Shown here piece by piece: positions 7,824 through 18,229 of a stretch of DNA of 64,000 bases. Below the pieces are notes generated by a model, which saw nothing but the letters and a program-made list of their open reading frames with translations, ran no database searches and was not told the origin of the DNA. This DNA comes from Cytophagales bacterium UBA2561 (lineage in GTDB: Bacteria > Bacteroidota > Bacteroidia > Cytophagales > Thermoflexibacteraceae). Location of the stretch: positions 62,001 to 126,000 of the forward strand of contig DDLX01000017.1 in the NCBI GenBank assembly GCA_002340355.1. Direction: 5' to 3'. Both the position numbers and the translations under genes were made by a program. Numbering within the stretch: the stretch's first letter is position 1; the number at the start of each line of letters is the position of its first letter.

Positions 7824-10193
7824 TTAGAATTTGAAATTATAGGTCGCTGAAGGTAAAATTGTACCCAAAATAGAAAGCTGAACGGCTTCAGTTTGTCGAT
7901 AGTTATCTTCGTTTTGACGGAAATAAATCGAGTATGGATTCTTACGAGCATAAACATTATAAATAGAAAAATTCCAGCTAGATTGCCATTTTCGATTTGG
8001 TTTGATTTTTTCATAATTTGCTGAAAAATCTAGCCGATGATATGTAGGAGTACGCGCACCATTTCGGTTCCCATAATTTCCTACAGTAATTCCTTCGTAT
8101 TCATATTTTGCATCAGGATAGGTAATTGGGCGACCTGTCATATACGCATAATTTGCAGATATTGACCATTTTTCATTAATATCGTAGCTCAAAACAGCTG
8201 ATAAGTCATGTAATTTATCATAATTAGAAGGGTACCAATCTCCGTTATTGATTCGGTCTTCAGGCAAATCTGAATCAACTCTAATCTCTGAACGTGAAAG
8301 GGTATAGCTTAACCAGCCCGTAAATCGTCCTTTTTGTTTTTTAAGCATGATTTCCAGTCCATAAGCCCTCCCTTTTCCACTTAATAAATCAGCTTCAAGG
8401 GTCTCATTAAAGAGTAGTTGCGCTCCATCTTTGTAATCAACCAAGTCTTGTAGCTCTTTATAATAGACTTCCGCTGAAAGCTCATATTGATTGTTTTTGA
8501 AATTCTGAAAATATCCAATTGCCACTTGGTCAGCAATAGCAGGCTTGATATGTTTATCAGAGGAAGTCCAGATATCTAACGGTGTAGCAGCAGTCGTATT
8601 CGAAATTAAGTGTATATATTGTCTTGTACGGTTATAACTCAATTTAACAGAGTTTTTAGGAGATAATCGCCAGTTTAATGAAAAACGAGGCTCAAACCCT
8701 CCATAAGACTGAATTACTTTATTTTGGTCATAAAATAGAGTATCTGTAATACTCTTTGTGGTCATAGGCTCGCCCTCTGTATATTCATAAACAGTAGCCT
8801 TGCCCATATGTTGATAAAGTGAATAACGTACTCCATATTTAAGGGTTAAATTATCTCCAATAGTTTGTTCATTACTAATATAAATTCCGAATTCATTGGC
8901 AAACTTCTTATCAATTTCCAAATCTGGGAAATTATCGCTAGTTACCAAGCCCGGTTCAAATCGGTAACGTAAAGCACTCAAACCAAAATCAAGTGTATTT
9001 TTAGGATTGGCAAAAAATGTAAAATCGGAACGCAGATTCATGGTATAAATATGAGAAGTCCAATCAAAAGCATTTGCACCTGATGGAACACCTAATTTAT
9101 ATTCATAATTACTATAAATTCCTGTGAAATTAGCAAAAACCCGATCACTAAAAAGATGATTCCAACGAATTGTTCCGCTTCTATTTCCCCATTTAGCAGC
9201 AAAATTTTGTCCAAAACCAAAAACATCATTTCCAAAATATCCCGAAATAAATAAACGATCTTTATCACTAAATTGATAGTTAAATTTAGCATTCACGTCA
9301 TAGAAATAGGCTTTATTTTTTCGCATAGCTTCATTTCTCGAAAAAATCAAAAATAAATCTGCATATGATCGCCGTCCTGATATCATAAATGAACTTTTAT
9401 CTTTAATAATTGGAGCTTCAAGTGTCAAGCGACTCGAAACTGCTCCGATTCCACCTGAGCCACTAAATTTTTTCATATTTCCTTCCTTCTGACGAATATC
9501 TAAAACAGAAGAAAGTCGACCACCATAAATGGCTGGAATTCCTCCTTTGTAAAGTTTAACGTCCTTTACTGCATCACCGTTAAAAACTGAGAAAAAACCA
9601 AATAAATGGGAGGAGCTATAAATTGGAGCTTCATCCAATAAGATTAAATTTTGGTCAATATTTCCACCTCTTACATTAAATCCTGTTGCGCCTTCTCCGA
9701 CCGTAGTAACTCCTGGTAATAATTGAATACTTCGGATAATGTCAGTTTCTCCCAAAAACTGAGGAATTTTTTTGATAGCAGCCATTTCTAATTTTACGAC
9801 ACTCATTTCCACAGTTTGTAAAGCTTCATCCTCTGCCTCAGCCGTTACTTCCACCCCTTCTAGTTCTGTACCTTCAGCTTGTAGTTCTACGGTTAGAGTT
9901 TGGTCAGCAGTTAAATTGACCGTCTTTTGGATTGGTGTATAACCAATGTAACTATATGAGATAGTATATGTTCCAGCTTCTAGGGAAAGGGAATAAAATC
10001 CATATAAATTGGTAGCTGTACCTGTACGGAGTTCTTTCACATAAACTGTCGCTCCAAGTAGTCCTTCACCATTTTCGGCATCTTTAAGATAGCCTTTAAG
10101 TGTAAATTTGGATTGTTTTTGAGCATGTGTTAATGCATGAGTAGAAAAATACAAAATGCAAAAAACACCCAGAAAATACAGTAGATTTTTCAT
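7824..10193 (-). CDS. TonB-dependent receptor with N-terminal carboxypeptidase-regulatory-like domain
   Basis: The 789-residue outer membrane protein has a signal peptide ending near A-L-T-H-A-Q (residue 25). A beta-sandwich CarboxypepD_reg-like domain follows (about 30-115, with G-Y-L-K-D-A-E-N-G-E). The plug domain (about 125-235) contains G-G-N-I-D-Q-N-L-I-L-L-D-E-A-P-I-Y. The rest is a 22-strand-type barrel rich in aromatic alternation, ending in Phe. Such receptors import a scarce ligand using TonB energy. The DUF4249 gene downstream makes a typical two-gene uptake unit. No substrate indicator such as a siderophore gene is nearby. Confidence 0.88.
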   Translation of the reverse strand: MKNLLYFLGVFCILYFSTHALTHAQKQSKFTLKGYLKDAENGEGLLGATVYVKELRTGTATNLYGFYSLSLEAGTYTISYSYIGYTPIQKTVNLTADQTLTVELQAEGTELEGVEVTAEAEDEALQTVEMSVVKLEMAAIKKIPQFLGETDIIRSIQLLPGVTTVGEGATGFNVRGGNIDQNLILLDEAPIYSSSHLFGFFSVFNGDAVKDVKLYKGGIPAIYGGRLSSVLDIRQKEGNMKKFSGSGGIGAVSSRLTLEAPIIKDKSSFMISGRRSYADLFLIFSRNEAMRKNKAYFYDVNAKFNYQFSDKDRLFISGYFGNDVFGFGQNFAAKWGNRSGTIRWNHLFSDRVFANFTGIYSNYEYKLGVPSGANAFDWTSHIYTMNLRSDFTFFANPKNTLDFGLSALRYRFEPGLVTSDNFPDLEIDKKFANEFGIYISNEQTIGDNLTLKYGVRYSLYQHMGKATVYEYTEGEPMTTKSITDTLFYDQNKVIQSYGGFEPRFSLNWRLSPKNSVKLSYNRTRQYIHLISNTTAATPLDIWTSSDKHIKPAIADQVAIGYFQNFKNNQYELSAEVYYKELQDLVDYKDGAQLLFNETLEADLLSGKGRAYGLEIMLKKQKGRFTGWLSYTLSRSEIRVDSDLPEDRINNGDWYPSNYDKLHDLSAVLSYDINEKWSISANYAYMTGRPITYPDAKYEYEGITVGNYGNRNGARTPTYHRLDFSANYEKIKPNRKWQSSWNFSIYNVYARKNPYSIYFRQNEDNYRQTEAVQLSILGTILPSATYNFKF

Positions 10194-10482
10194 AGTGTTA
10201 ATAATAACAAAATTATAACTTAAAATATTGATTTGCTATTTTTTACCAAAATGGATAAAATACCATGTAAAAGTATCAAAACTCAGAAAGTGATTTAAGT
10301 TTCTTTGGTAAATTTTTAAATAAATCTATAGAAAAGCATCTTTAGCTAAGTAATTCTTAGAACAGAAGAGAAAAAGATGAGAAAGGTTGTCTAGTGATAC
10401 TATGAAAATACAGAATTTTTTATTGTCAAGAATAATATTATACAATAATACCTTCTTATCAAGATTTTAAGTCTATCAAATA

Positions 10483-10514
10483 AAAAAAGCGAAACTTAAA
10501 CGTTTCGCTTTTTT
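10483..10514 (-). terminator. Terminator after the act operon
   Basis: AAAAAAGCGAAAC (10483-10495) pairs perfectly with GTTTCGCTTTTTT (10502-10514) around a 6-nt loop. It lies 19 bp beyond the actF stop and reads as a strong terminator on the minus strand; it could also work in the other direction. Between it and the TonB receptor start (10194-10482) there is only AT-rich sequence with nothing recognisable. Confidence 0.9.
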
Positions 10515-10533
10515 ATTGTAAGTGGTTTTATTT

Positions 10534-11889
10534 TTAAATACTGTGATGTAAAGATTCATCCATCATTGGGTGATTCTTTGCAATAAGTGGTGCACTTGCT
10601 AAACGCTTACCAACTATAAATAAGAATAAACCCGCAAAAATCAAGAACGTTCCAACTTCTAATGGTCCCAAACTACCATGGTCTTTCAAAACACCTGGTG
10701 TAATCATTAAATAGAAATCAAACCAGTGTCCAATAATCACTACAAAACAAACAATTCGTAAAATATTCATTTTTCGTTTTGCATTTCGAGTCATTAAGGC
10801 TAGGAATGGGAAGAAGAAATTAATCACGATATTAAAGAAAAAGATTTGACTATAATAATCACTTGTTAATCGTTCCATGAAATAGATAGTCTCTTCAGGA
10901 ATATTCGCATAGTAAATCAACAAGAATTGTGAGAACCAAATATACGTCCAGAAAACACTAAATGCAAAAACAAATTTACCAAGGTCATGAATGTGGTTTT
11001 CATTAACTGCTGCCAAATAGCCTGCTTTTTTCAAGAAAATGACAAACAAGGTAATTACTGATAAACCTGTTACAAACCAGCTAGCAAAAACATACCAACC
11101 GAACATTGTACTAAACCAGTGAGTATCAATAGATAAAATCCATATCCAAGAAGCAATTGACGATGAAACCGCAAAGAAAATAATAAACACTGTAGCCAGT
11201 GTCTTGATTTTCCAGAATCGTTTTACACCACCTTCATTATCTTCTGCCAACGAATGGTTACGCATAACATGGTAAAATCCATACCATCCAGCAATAAATA
11301 TAATTGTTGCACCTATAAAAAATCCGAAATTTAGAACTGGAGCTTTTCCAGCAATAATTTCATCATATTGAGGGCTATTTGGGTCATACAAATAATCATG
11401 TGTCCAGTGGAAAATTTCATGATTTCCCCAGAAAAACGTAATTAAAAGTACAATCCCTGCAACTGGTACAAAAATTCCAAAGGATTCAGGAATCCGTTTG
11501 ATAAGTGCTGACCATCCTGCATGTGCCCCATATTGTAGTGCCACGAAGAAAATCCCAATTACCGAAATTCCTAAAAAGAAGATACTATTATGCCACAAAG
11601 TCGATTTAATTCGAGTTGTCCAGTGATAGCCATGATGTCCTCCACCATGTGCGTCTCCTTCTTCGGCATGAGCTGCTTCTCCAGATCCTTCTTCCTGTGC
11701 CGAAGCTAATAAATCAACCGTTTGTGTTAAAGCGTGTTCATCATGTGAATCGCCACCTCCTGCCGAAATCGATACTACACCGATGACGAATAGGACGATA
11801 CCTAACCCCAAAGTAATAAAAGCTGCACGTTGGAATTTTGAGGAAAATACAAATTTTTCGTCTAAATTAAATTTTTTTGAATGTCCCAT
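10534..11889 (-). CDS. actF: Alternative complex III subunit ActF
   Basis: The 451-residue integral membrane protein has about ten hydrophobic helices. An N-terminal His/Glu/Gly-rich extramembrane loop (about residues 50-95) follows the first helix. Its position as last gene after actA-E and its NrfD/ActC-related topology identify it as ActF. This core subunit of the quinol:cytochrome c oxidoreductase is thought to take part in proton conduction. It begins 38 bp after actE and is followed by a strong terminator. No cytochrome oxidase genes follow, unlike in several relatives. Confidence 0.9.
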   Translation of the reverse strand: MGHSKKFNLDEKFVFSSKFQRAAFITLGLGIVLFVIGVVSISAGGGDSHDEHALTQTVDLLASAQEEGSGEAAHAEEGDAHGGGHHGYHWTTRIKSTLWHNSIFFLGISVIGIFFVALQYGAHAGWSALIKRIPESFGIFVPVAGIVLLITFFWGNHEIFHWTHDYLYDPNSPQYDEIIAGKAPVLNFGFFIGATIIFIAGWYGFYHVMRNHSLAEDNEGGVKRFWKIKTLATVFIIFFAVSSSIASWIWILSIDTHWFSTMFGWYVFASWFVTGLSVITLFVIFLKKAGYLAAVNENHIHDLGKFVFAFSVFWTYIWFSQFLLIYYANIPEETIYFMERLTSDYYSQIFFFNIVINFFFPFLALMTRNAKRKMNILRIVCFVVIIGHWFDFYLMITPGVLKDHGSLGPLEVGTFLIFAGLFLFIVGKRLASAPLIAKNHPMMDESLHHSI

Positions 11890-11927
11890 GACGGTACTAA
11901 TTTTCTGATTACCAATAATTTAATTTA

Positions 11928-12548
11928 TTATTCTCCCTTTTGTAATTTTTGTACATAACGTACAATTTTCCAACGGTCTTCCGTATTCACAAGGGATTTA
12001 TGAGGCCACATTCGCCCTTTTCCGTGCGTAATAACATGGAAAATATGTCCTTCGCTCATCGTGGCATAGCGTCCCGTGGTATAGTTCGGCACACCTTTAT
12101 AAACTTTACCAACTTTACCGTCTCCTAAGCCTGTCTTACCATGACAGTGTGCACAGTATCCATTATATAGACTTTCGCCATCAGCTAAAACGGCTTCTGT
12201 ATCGGGTACAGGATTCTTTAAGACTTTTGCGGCTGAATCTAAATCGTCGCTGTCAAATTGGTCATAAAACAAGACCGTACCTGATTCGATGGAATTGTAA
12301 TATTGTCGGCTTACTGTTCCTTCTACAGGTTGACGCACATTGATTAACTTCTTTCCATCAAAATCATTATAAGGAGAGGAATTATAATCTCCATGTTCTT
12401 TATCTGTAATTTGCGAAAGTGGCTCGTAAGGAACAGAGTGATACATGTTTGGAGCATATTCGATACCTGGATTGTCACCGTCTGCCCCTGTACAAGAAAC
12501 AGCTAGGGCGGAAATTGCTCCAGCAAGTACAATAGTTTTTAGTTTCAT
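11928..12548 (-). CDS. actE: Alternative complex III subunit ActE, monoheme cytochrome c lipoprotein
   Basis: The 206-residue product has a lipoprotein signal with lipobox A-L-A-V-S-C (Cys about 19). A single cytochrome c domain contains C-A-H-C-H near residue 133 and a Met-containing G-R-M-W-P-H segment that could supply the distal heme ligand. ActE carries electrons from the pentaheme ActA toward the terminal acceptor on the periplasmic face. Spacing of 20 bp to actD shows tight operon organisation. Confidence 0.92.
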   Translation of the reverse strand: MKLKTIVLAGAISALAVSCTGADGDNPGIEYAPNMYHSVPYEPLSQITDKEHGDYNSSPYNDFDGKKLINVRQPVEGTVSRQYYNSIESGTVLFYDQFDSDDLDSAAKVLKNPVPDTEAVLADGESLYNGYCAHCHGKTGLGDGKVGKVYKGVPNYTTGRYATMSEGHIFHVITHGKGRMWPHKSLVNTEDRWKIVRYVQKLQKGE

Positions 12549-12567
12549 GATGGTATTGGGTTTAAGG

Positions 12568-13179
12568 CTATCTAGGGAATCGTCCTGACTCCGTTACACC
12601 ATTAATAAATAAATCTTGCAAATACTTAAAGAAATTCCGTTCATTCTTAGCATCAGCAAAGTCTTTTCGATAAACTTCCTCGGCATGAGCATCTTTAAGA
12701 ATTTTTGAAATTTCTTCTTCGCTCAAGTTATTTTTTGCCAAGTCAATCGCCATAATCATTTTATCATCCGTTCCTCGCAAGTCAAATAAACGAGGTGCTT
12801 TGTGTGGTTTCAAGTTTTGAGTAACCATAAATGTTCCAACCATACCAAAAGCGGCAAAAAGGACAGTCATCTCAAATGTAATTGGCACAAAATCAGGTAA
12901 AGAAATAAAAGGCTTACCACCAATAATCATAGGCCAATCCACACCGCTCATCAGCGTTTGCATGGATATTGCACAAGTTGTTCCTGTTGCTCCAAATAAG
13001 AAGGCGGCAACAGGCATTCGTGAACGTTTGTAACCAAGTGCATCCTCAAGATGGTGAACAGGATAAGGAGTAAATACTTCATGAATCTTAACTCCTTTAG
13101 CCCGAATATCCTCCACTCCATGTAGTAATTCGTCTTGGTCACCGAATACACCTACTAAAAAATGTTTATTTTTTTTCAT
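12568..13179 (-). CDS. actD: Alternative complex III subunit ActD (DUF3341)
   Basis: The 203-residue protein starts MKKNKHFLVGVFGDQDELLHGV and has the conserved F-T-P-Y-P-V-H segment near residue 37, characteristic of ActD. Two transmembrane helices follow (about 57-80 and 103-122). ActD packs against ActC/ActF and stabilises the complex. It lies between actC and actE with short gaps on both sides. Confidence 0.92.
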   Translation of the reverse strand: MKKNKHFLVGVFGDQDELLHGVEDIRAKGVKIHEVFTPYPVHHLEDALGYKRSRMPVAAFLFGATGTTCAISMQTLMSGVDWPMIIGGKPFISLPDFVPITFEMTVLFAAFGMVGTFMVTQNLKPHKAPRLFDLRGTDDKMIMAIDLAKNNLSEEEISKILKDAHAEEVYRKDFADAKNERNFFKYLQDLFINGVTESGRFPR

Positions 13180-13207
13180 CAGTTTGATTGCTTTTCCAGT
13201 TTTAAGA

Positions 13208-14641
13208 TTAAATCATTGACGCATCTGTTTTACGATGGTCTTGAGGCACATCGTCATTTGAGATAGTACGTCTTGCACGATAAACTCCTGAGTTGGAGTC
13301 TTTCCATACTGATTTTACCTCTGCCATGTTAATTACAGGGAAGAATTTAGCAAACAGTAAGAAAAGCGTAAAGAATAACCCAAACGTAAAGACATAGCAC
13401 ATCACATCATGGATTGTTGGATAGAACATTGCCCAACTTGATGGTAAATAATCACGGTGTAATGAAGTTACGATAATTACAAATCGCTCAAACCACATTC
13501 CGATATTTACAACAATTGATAAGATAAATGTACCATAAATACTCGTTCGAATCTTCTTAATCCAAAATAATTGAGGCGAAACTACGTTACAAGTCATCAT
13601 TGACCAGTATGCCCACCAATAAGGACCTGTTGCCCGATTGATAAACGCATATTGTTCATATTGTACACCTGAGTACCATGCCATAAAAAATTCTGTTGTA
13701 TAAGCAATCCCCACAATTGAACCTGTAACGATGATAATAATATTCATCATTTCGATATGTTCCATTGTGATATAGTCTTCTAATCGATAAAGATGTCGTG
13801 TAACCAACATCAAGGTTAATACCATCGCAAATCCTGAGAAAATCGCACCCGCAACAAAGTAAGGTGGGAAAATCGTAGTATGCCACCCTGGGATAACTGA
13901 AGTTGCAAAGTCAAAAGATACAATCGTGTGTACTGAAAGTACCAAAGGCGTTGCTAAACCAGCTAAAATCAATGAAACAGATTCATAGTGCATCCAAGTT
14001 TTTGCAGAACCATCCCATCCAAAACTCAAGATTCCATAAGCAAATCGAGAAACTGCATTTGTTGCTCGGTCTCGAATTGTTCCAAAATCAGGAATCAAAC
14101 CAATATACCAGAATACAAGTGATACTGAGAAATAAGTCGAAATCGCAAATACGTCCCACAAAAGCGGTGAATTAAAGTTGGGCCAAAGCGAACCAAACGG
14201 ATTTGGCAACGGCAATACCCAGTACGCTCCTAACCAAGGTCGTCCCATATGAACGATAGGCCAAACTGCGGCACAAATAACGGCAAAAATAGTCATCGCT
14301 TCTGCCGCTCGGTTAATCGAAGTACGCCACTTTTGACGGAATAATAAAAGTACGGCTGAAATCAACGTACCTGCGTGTCCAATACCAACCCACCAAACGA
14401 AGTTAGTAATATCCCACGCCCATTGAACTGTTTTATTAAGTCCCCAGCGACCGATACCATTCCAGAGTAAATCCCCAAGGAAATAGCCTCCTGCCGCTAA
14501 TAAAAATAATGAAAATGCCAACCCTGCGAGCCAAGACATCGTTGGAGGTCCCTCAACCTGTCGGCAAATGTCTTCAGTAATGTCTTTGACGGATTTCCCG
14601 CCCGTTACCAAAGGTTCTCTAACATCTGATACGACTTGCAT
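13208..14641 (-). CDS. actC: Alternative complex III subunit ActC, NrfD-like quinol-binding membrane subunit
   Basis: The 477-residue NrfD/PsrC-family protein has about ten transmembrane helices. Conserved polar residues lie inside helices, for example W-W-V-G-I-G-H-A-G-T and the H-T-I-V-S-F-D pair. In ACIII structures ActC binds menaquinol next to the ActB iron-sulfur clusters and conducts protons. It follows actB in the invariant gene order. A 138-bp gap holding a palindromic repeat separates the two. Confidence 0.93.
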   Translation of the reverse strand: MQVVSDVREPLVTGGKSVKDITEDICRQVEGPPTMSWLAGLAFSLFLLAAGGYFLGDLLWNGIGRWGLNKTVQWAWDITNFVWWVGIGHAGTLISAVLLLFRQKWRTSINRAAEAMTIFAVICAAVWPIVHMGRPWLGAYWVLPLPNPFGSLWPNFNSPLLWDVFAISTYFSVSLVFWYIGLIPDFGTIRDRATNAVSRFAYGILSFGWDGSAKTWMHYESVSLILAGLATPLVLSVHTIVSFDFATSVIPGWHTTIFPPYFVAGAIFSGFAMVLTLMLVTRHLYRLEDYITMEHIEMMNIIIIVTGSIVGIAYTTEFFMAWYSGVQYEQYAFINRATGPYWWAYWSMMTCNVVSPQLFWIKKIRTSIYGTFILSIVVNIGMWFERFVIIVTSLHRDYLPSSWAMFYPTIHDVMCYVFTFGLFFTLFLLFAKFFPVINMAEVKSVWKDSNSGVYRARRTISNDDVPQDHRKTDASMI

Positions 14642-14660
14642 ATTTTTATTTTTTTAATAT

Positions 14661-14704
14661 TGAGTAGTGAGCATCAAGTAGCGAGAACTATCACTACTTA
14701 CTCA
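14661..14704. repeat. Intergenic palindromic repeat of GAGTAGTGAG type between actB and actC
   Basis: TGAGTAGTGAG at 14661-14671 is answered by TCACTACTTACTCA at 14691-14704, with a degenerate AGTAGCGAG copy between them. The unit looks like a small clustered intergenic repeat. In mRNA it would form a hairpin between the actB and actC cistrons. Copy number elsewhere in the genome cannot be known from this window. Confidence 0.5.
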
Positions 14705-14779
14705 CTTTTGGTTTTAATTTATAAATATAGGAGTACTTGACGTAAAATCCATAATTCACGTCTTTAATACTCTGCTATC

Positions 14780-17700
14780 TTAATGCGCTTCTGCCTCTTC
14801 AGGTTTAGCTCTTTCTGCCTGAGCCGTTTCTTGAACCTCATCCCGATTACGAACTTTGGTTAGATACCAAACATTAGGTTTCGTTCCAATTTCGTGTAAG
14901 ACATTATAAGCACGTCCATCAAATTCAGCATCCAATAATTGAGAAACTTCACTTTCAGGGTCATTCAAATCACCAAAAATCATAGCTCCAGATGAACATG
15001 CGGCTGAACAAACAGACATAATATCACCATCCTTGAGCTTGCGACCTTCAACTTTAGCCTTGAGTTTACCTTCCTGAATACGTTGTACACACATTGAACA
15101 TTTTTCCATTACCCCACGAGAACGAACAGTAACATCAGGGTTTAGAACCATTTTACCCAAATCGTTATTCATATGATAATCAAACTCTGAATTATCATAG
15201 TATTTAAACCAATTAAATCTACGAACTTTGTAAGGACAGTTATTTGCACAATACTTTGTTCCTACACAACGGTTATAAGTCATTTGGTTCAAGCCTTCCG
15301 AACTATGTGTTGTCGCTGCAACAGGACAAACCGTTTCACAAGGAGCATTATTACAATGCTGACACATCATTGGTTGGAAAACAACTTCTGGATTTTCAGC
15401 AGCCAGTTCCAATGCGGCATAATCTCCTGGTGTGCCATCTGAACTATAATAGCGGTCAATACGCAACCAGTGCATTTCACGACGATTTTGGACTTCTGCC
15501 TTACCAACAATTGACACATTGTTCTCAATATGACAAGCTACCACACACGCCGTACAACCCGTACATGAATTTAGGTCAATTACTAATCCCCAATGATGAA
15601 TAGGGTATTTATGACGGTCAGCTTCTTCTGGATGTCGATTATTCCAAAGATTCTTTTCGTATTTGGTTTTAGGCTCTTCTTTAGGCTCATATTGACGGTC
15701 ATCAACATCCCAAATTGAGATTTCTTTTGGGTCTTTTTTATCCTTATAAGTCGCAATCATAGGGAAAAATCGACCTGCTTTTGGGTCTTTTTGATATTCT
15801 CCTAAAGTTGTTTCTTGGATAATCGTTTCCCGTCCGAGAATAGTCTCGTGAGTCTGAGTTTGAGATAATTTTTCCGTTTCTCCAGCATCTGAAATAGTTA
15901 CACCACTTTCAGTTGAATAGCGCACTGTTCCATCTACCACACTCAAAGCAGGGTAAGCATTAAAACCACCTGCTTCAGTAGCAACCTTTCCTACTTCTTT
16001 GCTTCGTCCATAACCTAATGCAACCGCAATCGTATCTTTTGCTTGTCCTGGCTGAATTAAAACAGGTAGAGTAGCTTCAAAGTTACCCGATTTAACCGTA
16101 GCAACATTTGTAAAGGCTTCCTGTGTTGAAAATCCTAACTCTGTTGCTGTAGCAGGAGAAACTGAAATAACATGCCCCCAACACATTTTATTAATAGGGT
16201 CGGGTGTCTCTTGAATATATGGATTATTAGCTTGTGAACCTGTTCCTGAATTTGAACCTTCGTAAATAATCAGTTCTTTTTCTGCTGAATCTGCTTTATA
16301 CTTTTTCTTCAAGGCAGAAGCAATTGTACCTGCATTAAATCCAGTAGTAGAAACTGGTGCAACTACTTCCTCTGCTGGTTCTGTTGGTGCAACATCATCT
16401 GCTGTAACATTAGCAGGGTCTTCGGCACTTACAGTTTCAGCGATAGGTGTCGCAATAGTAGAAGAGATAGTAGGCTTCGCTCCTTCATGAATAGACTTAT
16501 AACCTGATTTGGGTTCGAAAACACCATCATGCAGACAAGTCTTCCAGAATAAATCAAAATTATTTTTACTCTGGAGAGGGAATAACTGCGATTTCCAGTA
16601 GGCTTGAATAAACGACAAGTAATCTTGAGAACTTCCTGCCCACTTCAATAAGGACTCCTGTACTTGACGAGTATTGAAAATCGGCGTAATAGTAGGCTGT
16701 CCTAAACTAAAGAATCCTTTTTTAGGTTCAGCATCATTCCAAGACTCCAAGTAGTGATTATCAGGACAATTAAACTGACAGAGTTTTGCCGTCTCATCCA
16801 ATCTATCCGAAGTAGCTATGGATAATTTTGCTTTAGAAATTCCTGTTGCAATAGCACTACCTTGTGGATGGTCATAAACAGGATTACAGTTATAAAAAAT
16901 CACACTAGCAATTTTTCCTCCTGTAATGTCCTTAACGAATTGTGCCATTTCCTCATCATTTCCTTGCTTTTGGAATGATGGACTATTCATATCAATAGCT
17001 TTTCCGTAACTACCCAACAATTGGTTGATAGCATTTACGGTCATTTGTACAACTACATCATTTGAATCAGCTACAACCAAAGCCTTGCCTTTGCTCTTAA
17101 CAAGGTCATCAGCACATTTCTCCAAATGGTTCACCTTAATATCTGGTGTACTCATTGAAGCTCCACCAACTTTTTTAGCGACCAAGTTATATAGTTTGGC
17201 TACCACCAAGCCTTCTTGAGAAGGTTTATAAACTCCTCGATAGTCCGCACTTGCACCCGTAGAACTCAAAATTGACTCAAACGCATACAAACGGTTCATC
17301 TCTTTTTTGCCCTTACCTACTCTTCGACCCGCAGCAAATTGCTTAGAATATTCCGTATGTGAAATCCATGATCCTAAGAAATCTGCTCCAATACTTGCAA
17401 TCGTATCGGCTTTGCCAAAATCATAAGATGGAATAATTGCTTTTCCAAATTGTTGTTGATTTGCTTTTAGCATACCATAATTAGACACAGGGTCATAAGT
17501 AATATGCTTTACTGTGGAGAAGGTCTTTTGTAACTCGGCAATAGCACGCTTTGTTGATGGACTCATCACAGTATTGGTCACAACTCGGATTTCCCCGCCT
17601 GCATCCAACTTCGTCATAACCTCTTTATCAACATCTGCCCACTTCACTTTTTCTCCCGCCTTGGTAGGTTCCTTTTGTCGTTCAATGTCATACAACGACA

Positions 17701-18121
17701 TAATCGAAGCGGTAGCTCGTGTATCAATTCCACCCTTTGTAAAATTAGAAGCGGTGTTCCCTGTTACAAAAATAGGACGACCCTCACGAGTCCGAACCAA
17801 TACCGAACAATAATCACTTCCATCAAGGTAAGTTGAGGCATAATAATTTGCCACACCCGGATCTACATTTTCGGGCTTATTCAAATAAGGAATTGCCTTC
17901 TTAACAGGCGTTTCACAAGCGGCAAGCGATACAGCGGCAACACTAAATCCCATCATCTTGAGAAAATCTCGCCGAGAAGTCTTAGGCTTTTGGGTATTAT
18001 CCCCATAGGCATCCTTGATAGGTAACTTCTCAGGAAATTCATTTTCAGCATGCTTTACAAATTCGCTGTCGTTCGTGAGTTGCTCGATTCCTTTCCAATA
18101 TGTTTTTCTGTTGCCTTTCAT
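14780..18121 (-). CDS. actB: Alternative complex III subunit ActB, molybdopterin-oxidoreductase-like plus iron-sulfur domains
   Basis: The 1113-residue fusion has a twin-arginine motif S-R-R-D-F-L-K at residues 49-55, followed by a lipobox-like L-A-A-C (Cys69). Residues about 70-780 form the B1 domain, related to molybdopterin oxidoreductases but without cofactor in known ACIII. An Ala/Thr/Pro/Glu-rich insertion lies around residues 545-600. The C-terminal B2 ferredoxin domain has four Cys clusters, starting at S-C-T-G-C-T-A-C-V-V-A-C, then C-Q-H-C, C-V-G-T-K-Y-C-A-N-N-C-P and C-S-M-C. This is enough for three [4Fe-4S] clusters and one [3Fe-4S]. It passes electrons from quinol to ActA hemes in the periplasm. 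Confidence 0.95.
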   Translation of the reverse strand: MKGNRKTYWKGIEQLTNDSEFVKHAENEFPEKLPIKDAYGDNTQKPKTSRRDFLKMMGFSVAAVSLAACETPVKKAIPYLNKPENVDPGVANYYASTYLDGSDYCSVLVRTREGRPIFVTGNTASNFTKGGIDTRATASIMSLYDIERQKEPTKAGEKVKWADVDKEVMTKLDAGGEIRVVTNTVMSPSTKRAIAELQKTFSTVKHITYDPVSNYGMLKANQQQFGKAIIPSYDFGKADTIASIGADFLGSWISHTEYSKQFAAGRRVGKGKKEMNRLYAFESILSSTGASADYRGVYKPSQEGLVVAKLYNLVAKKVGGASMSTPDIKVNHLEKCADDLVKSKGKALVVADSNDVVVQMTVNAINQLLGSYGKAIDMNSPSFQKQGNDEEMAQFVKDITGGKIASVIFYNCNPVYDHPQGSAIATGISKAKLSIATSDRLDETAKLCQFNCPDNHYLESWNDAEPKKGFFSLGQPTITPIFNTRQVQESLLKWAGSSQDYLSFIQAYWKSQLFPLQSKNNFDLFWKTCLHDGVFEPKSGYKSIHEGAKPTISSTIATPIAETVSAEDPANVTADDVAPTEPAEEVVAPVSTTGFNAGTIASALKKKYKADSAEKELIIYEGSNSGTGSQANNPYIQETPDPINKMCWGHVISVSPATATELGFSTQEAFTNVATVKSGNFEATLPVLIQPGQAKDTIAVALGYGRSKEVGKVATEAGGFNAYPALSVVDGTVRYSTESGVTISDAGETEKLSQTQTHETILGRETIIQETTLGEYQKDPKAGRFFPMIATYKDKKDPKEISIWDVDDRQYEPKEEPKTKYEKNLWNNRHPEEADRHKYPIHHWGLVIDLNSCTGCTACVVACHIENNVSIVGKAEVQNRREMHWLRIDRYYSSDGTPGDYAALELAAENPEVVFQPMMCQHCNNAPCETVCPVAATTHSSEGLNQMTYNRCVGTKYCANNCPYKVRRFNWFKYYDNSEFDYHMNNDLGKMVLNPDVTVRSRGVMEKCSMCVQRIQEGKLKAKVEGRKLKDGDIMSVCSAACSSGAMIFGDLNDPESEVSQLLDAEFDGRAYNVLHEIGTKPNVWYLTKVRNRDEVQETAQAERAKPEEAEAH

Positions 18122-18140
18122 GCTTCAATTTTATGATATA

Positions 18141-18158
18141 AATACGTCAAAACGTATT
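18141..18158 (-). other. Short hairpin between actA and actB
   Basis: AATACGT and ACGTATT form a perfect 7-bp stem with a 4-nt loop, 20 bp before the actB start. There is no T-tract, so it is not a terminator. It could protect an mRNA end and adjust the actA:actB ratio (inference). Confidence 0.4.
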
Positions 18159-18229
18159 GATAATTTAAATGATAAAAGAAAGAATCAACGAAGGCGAATA
18201 CTCTAAAAAGAGAACGCCATCATTTGATT

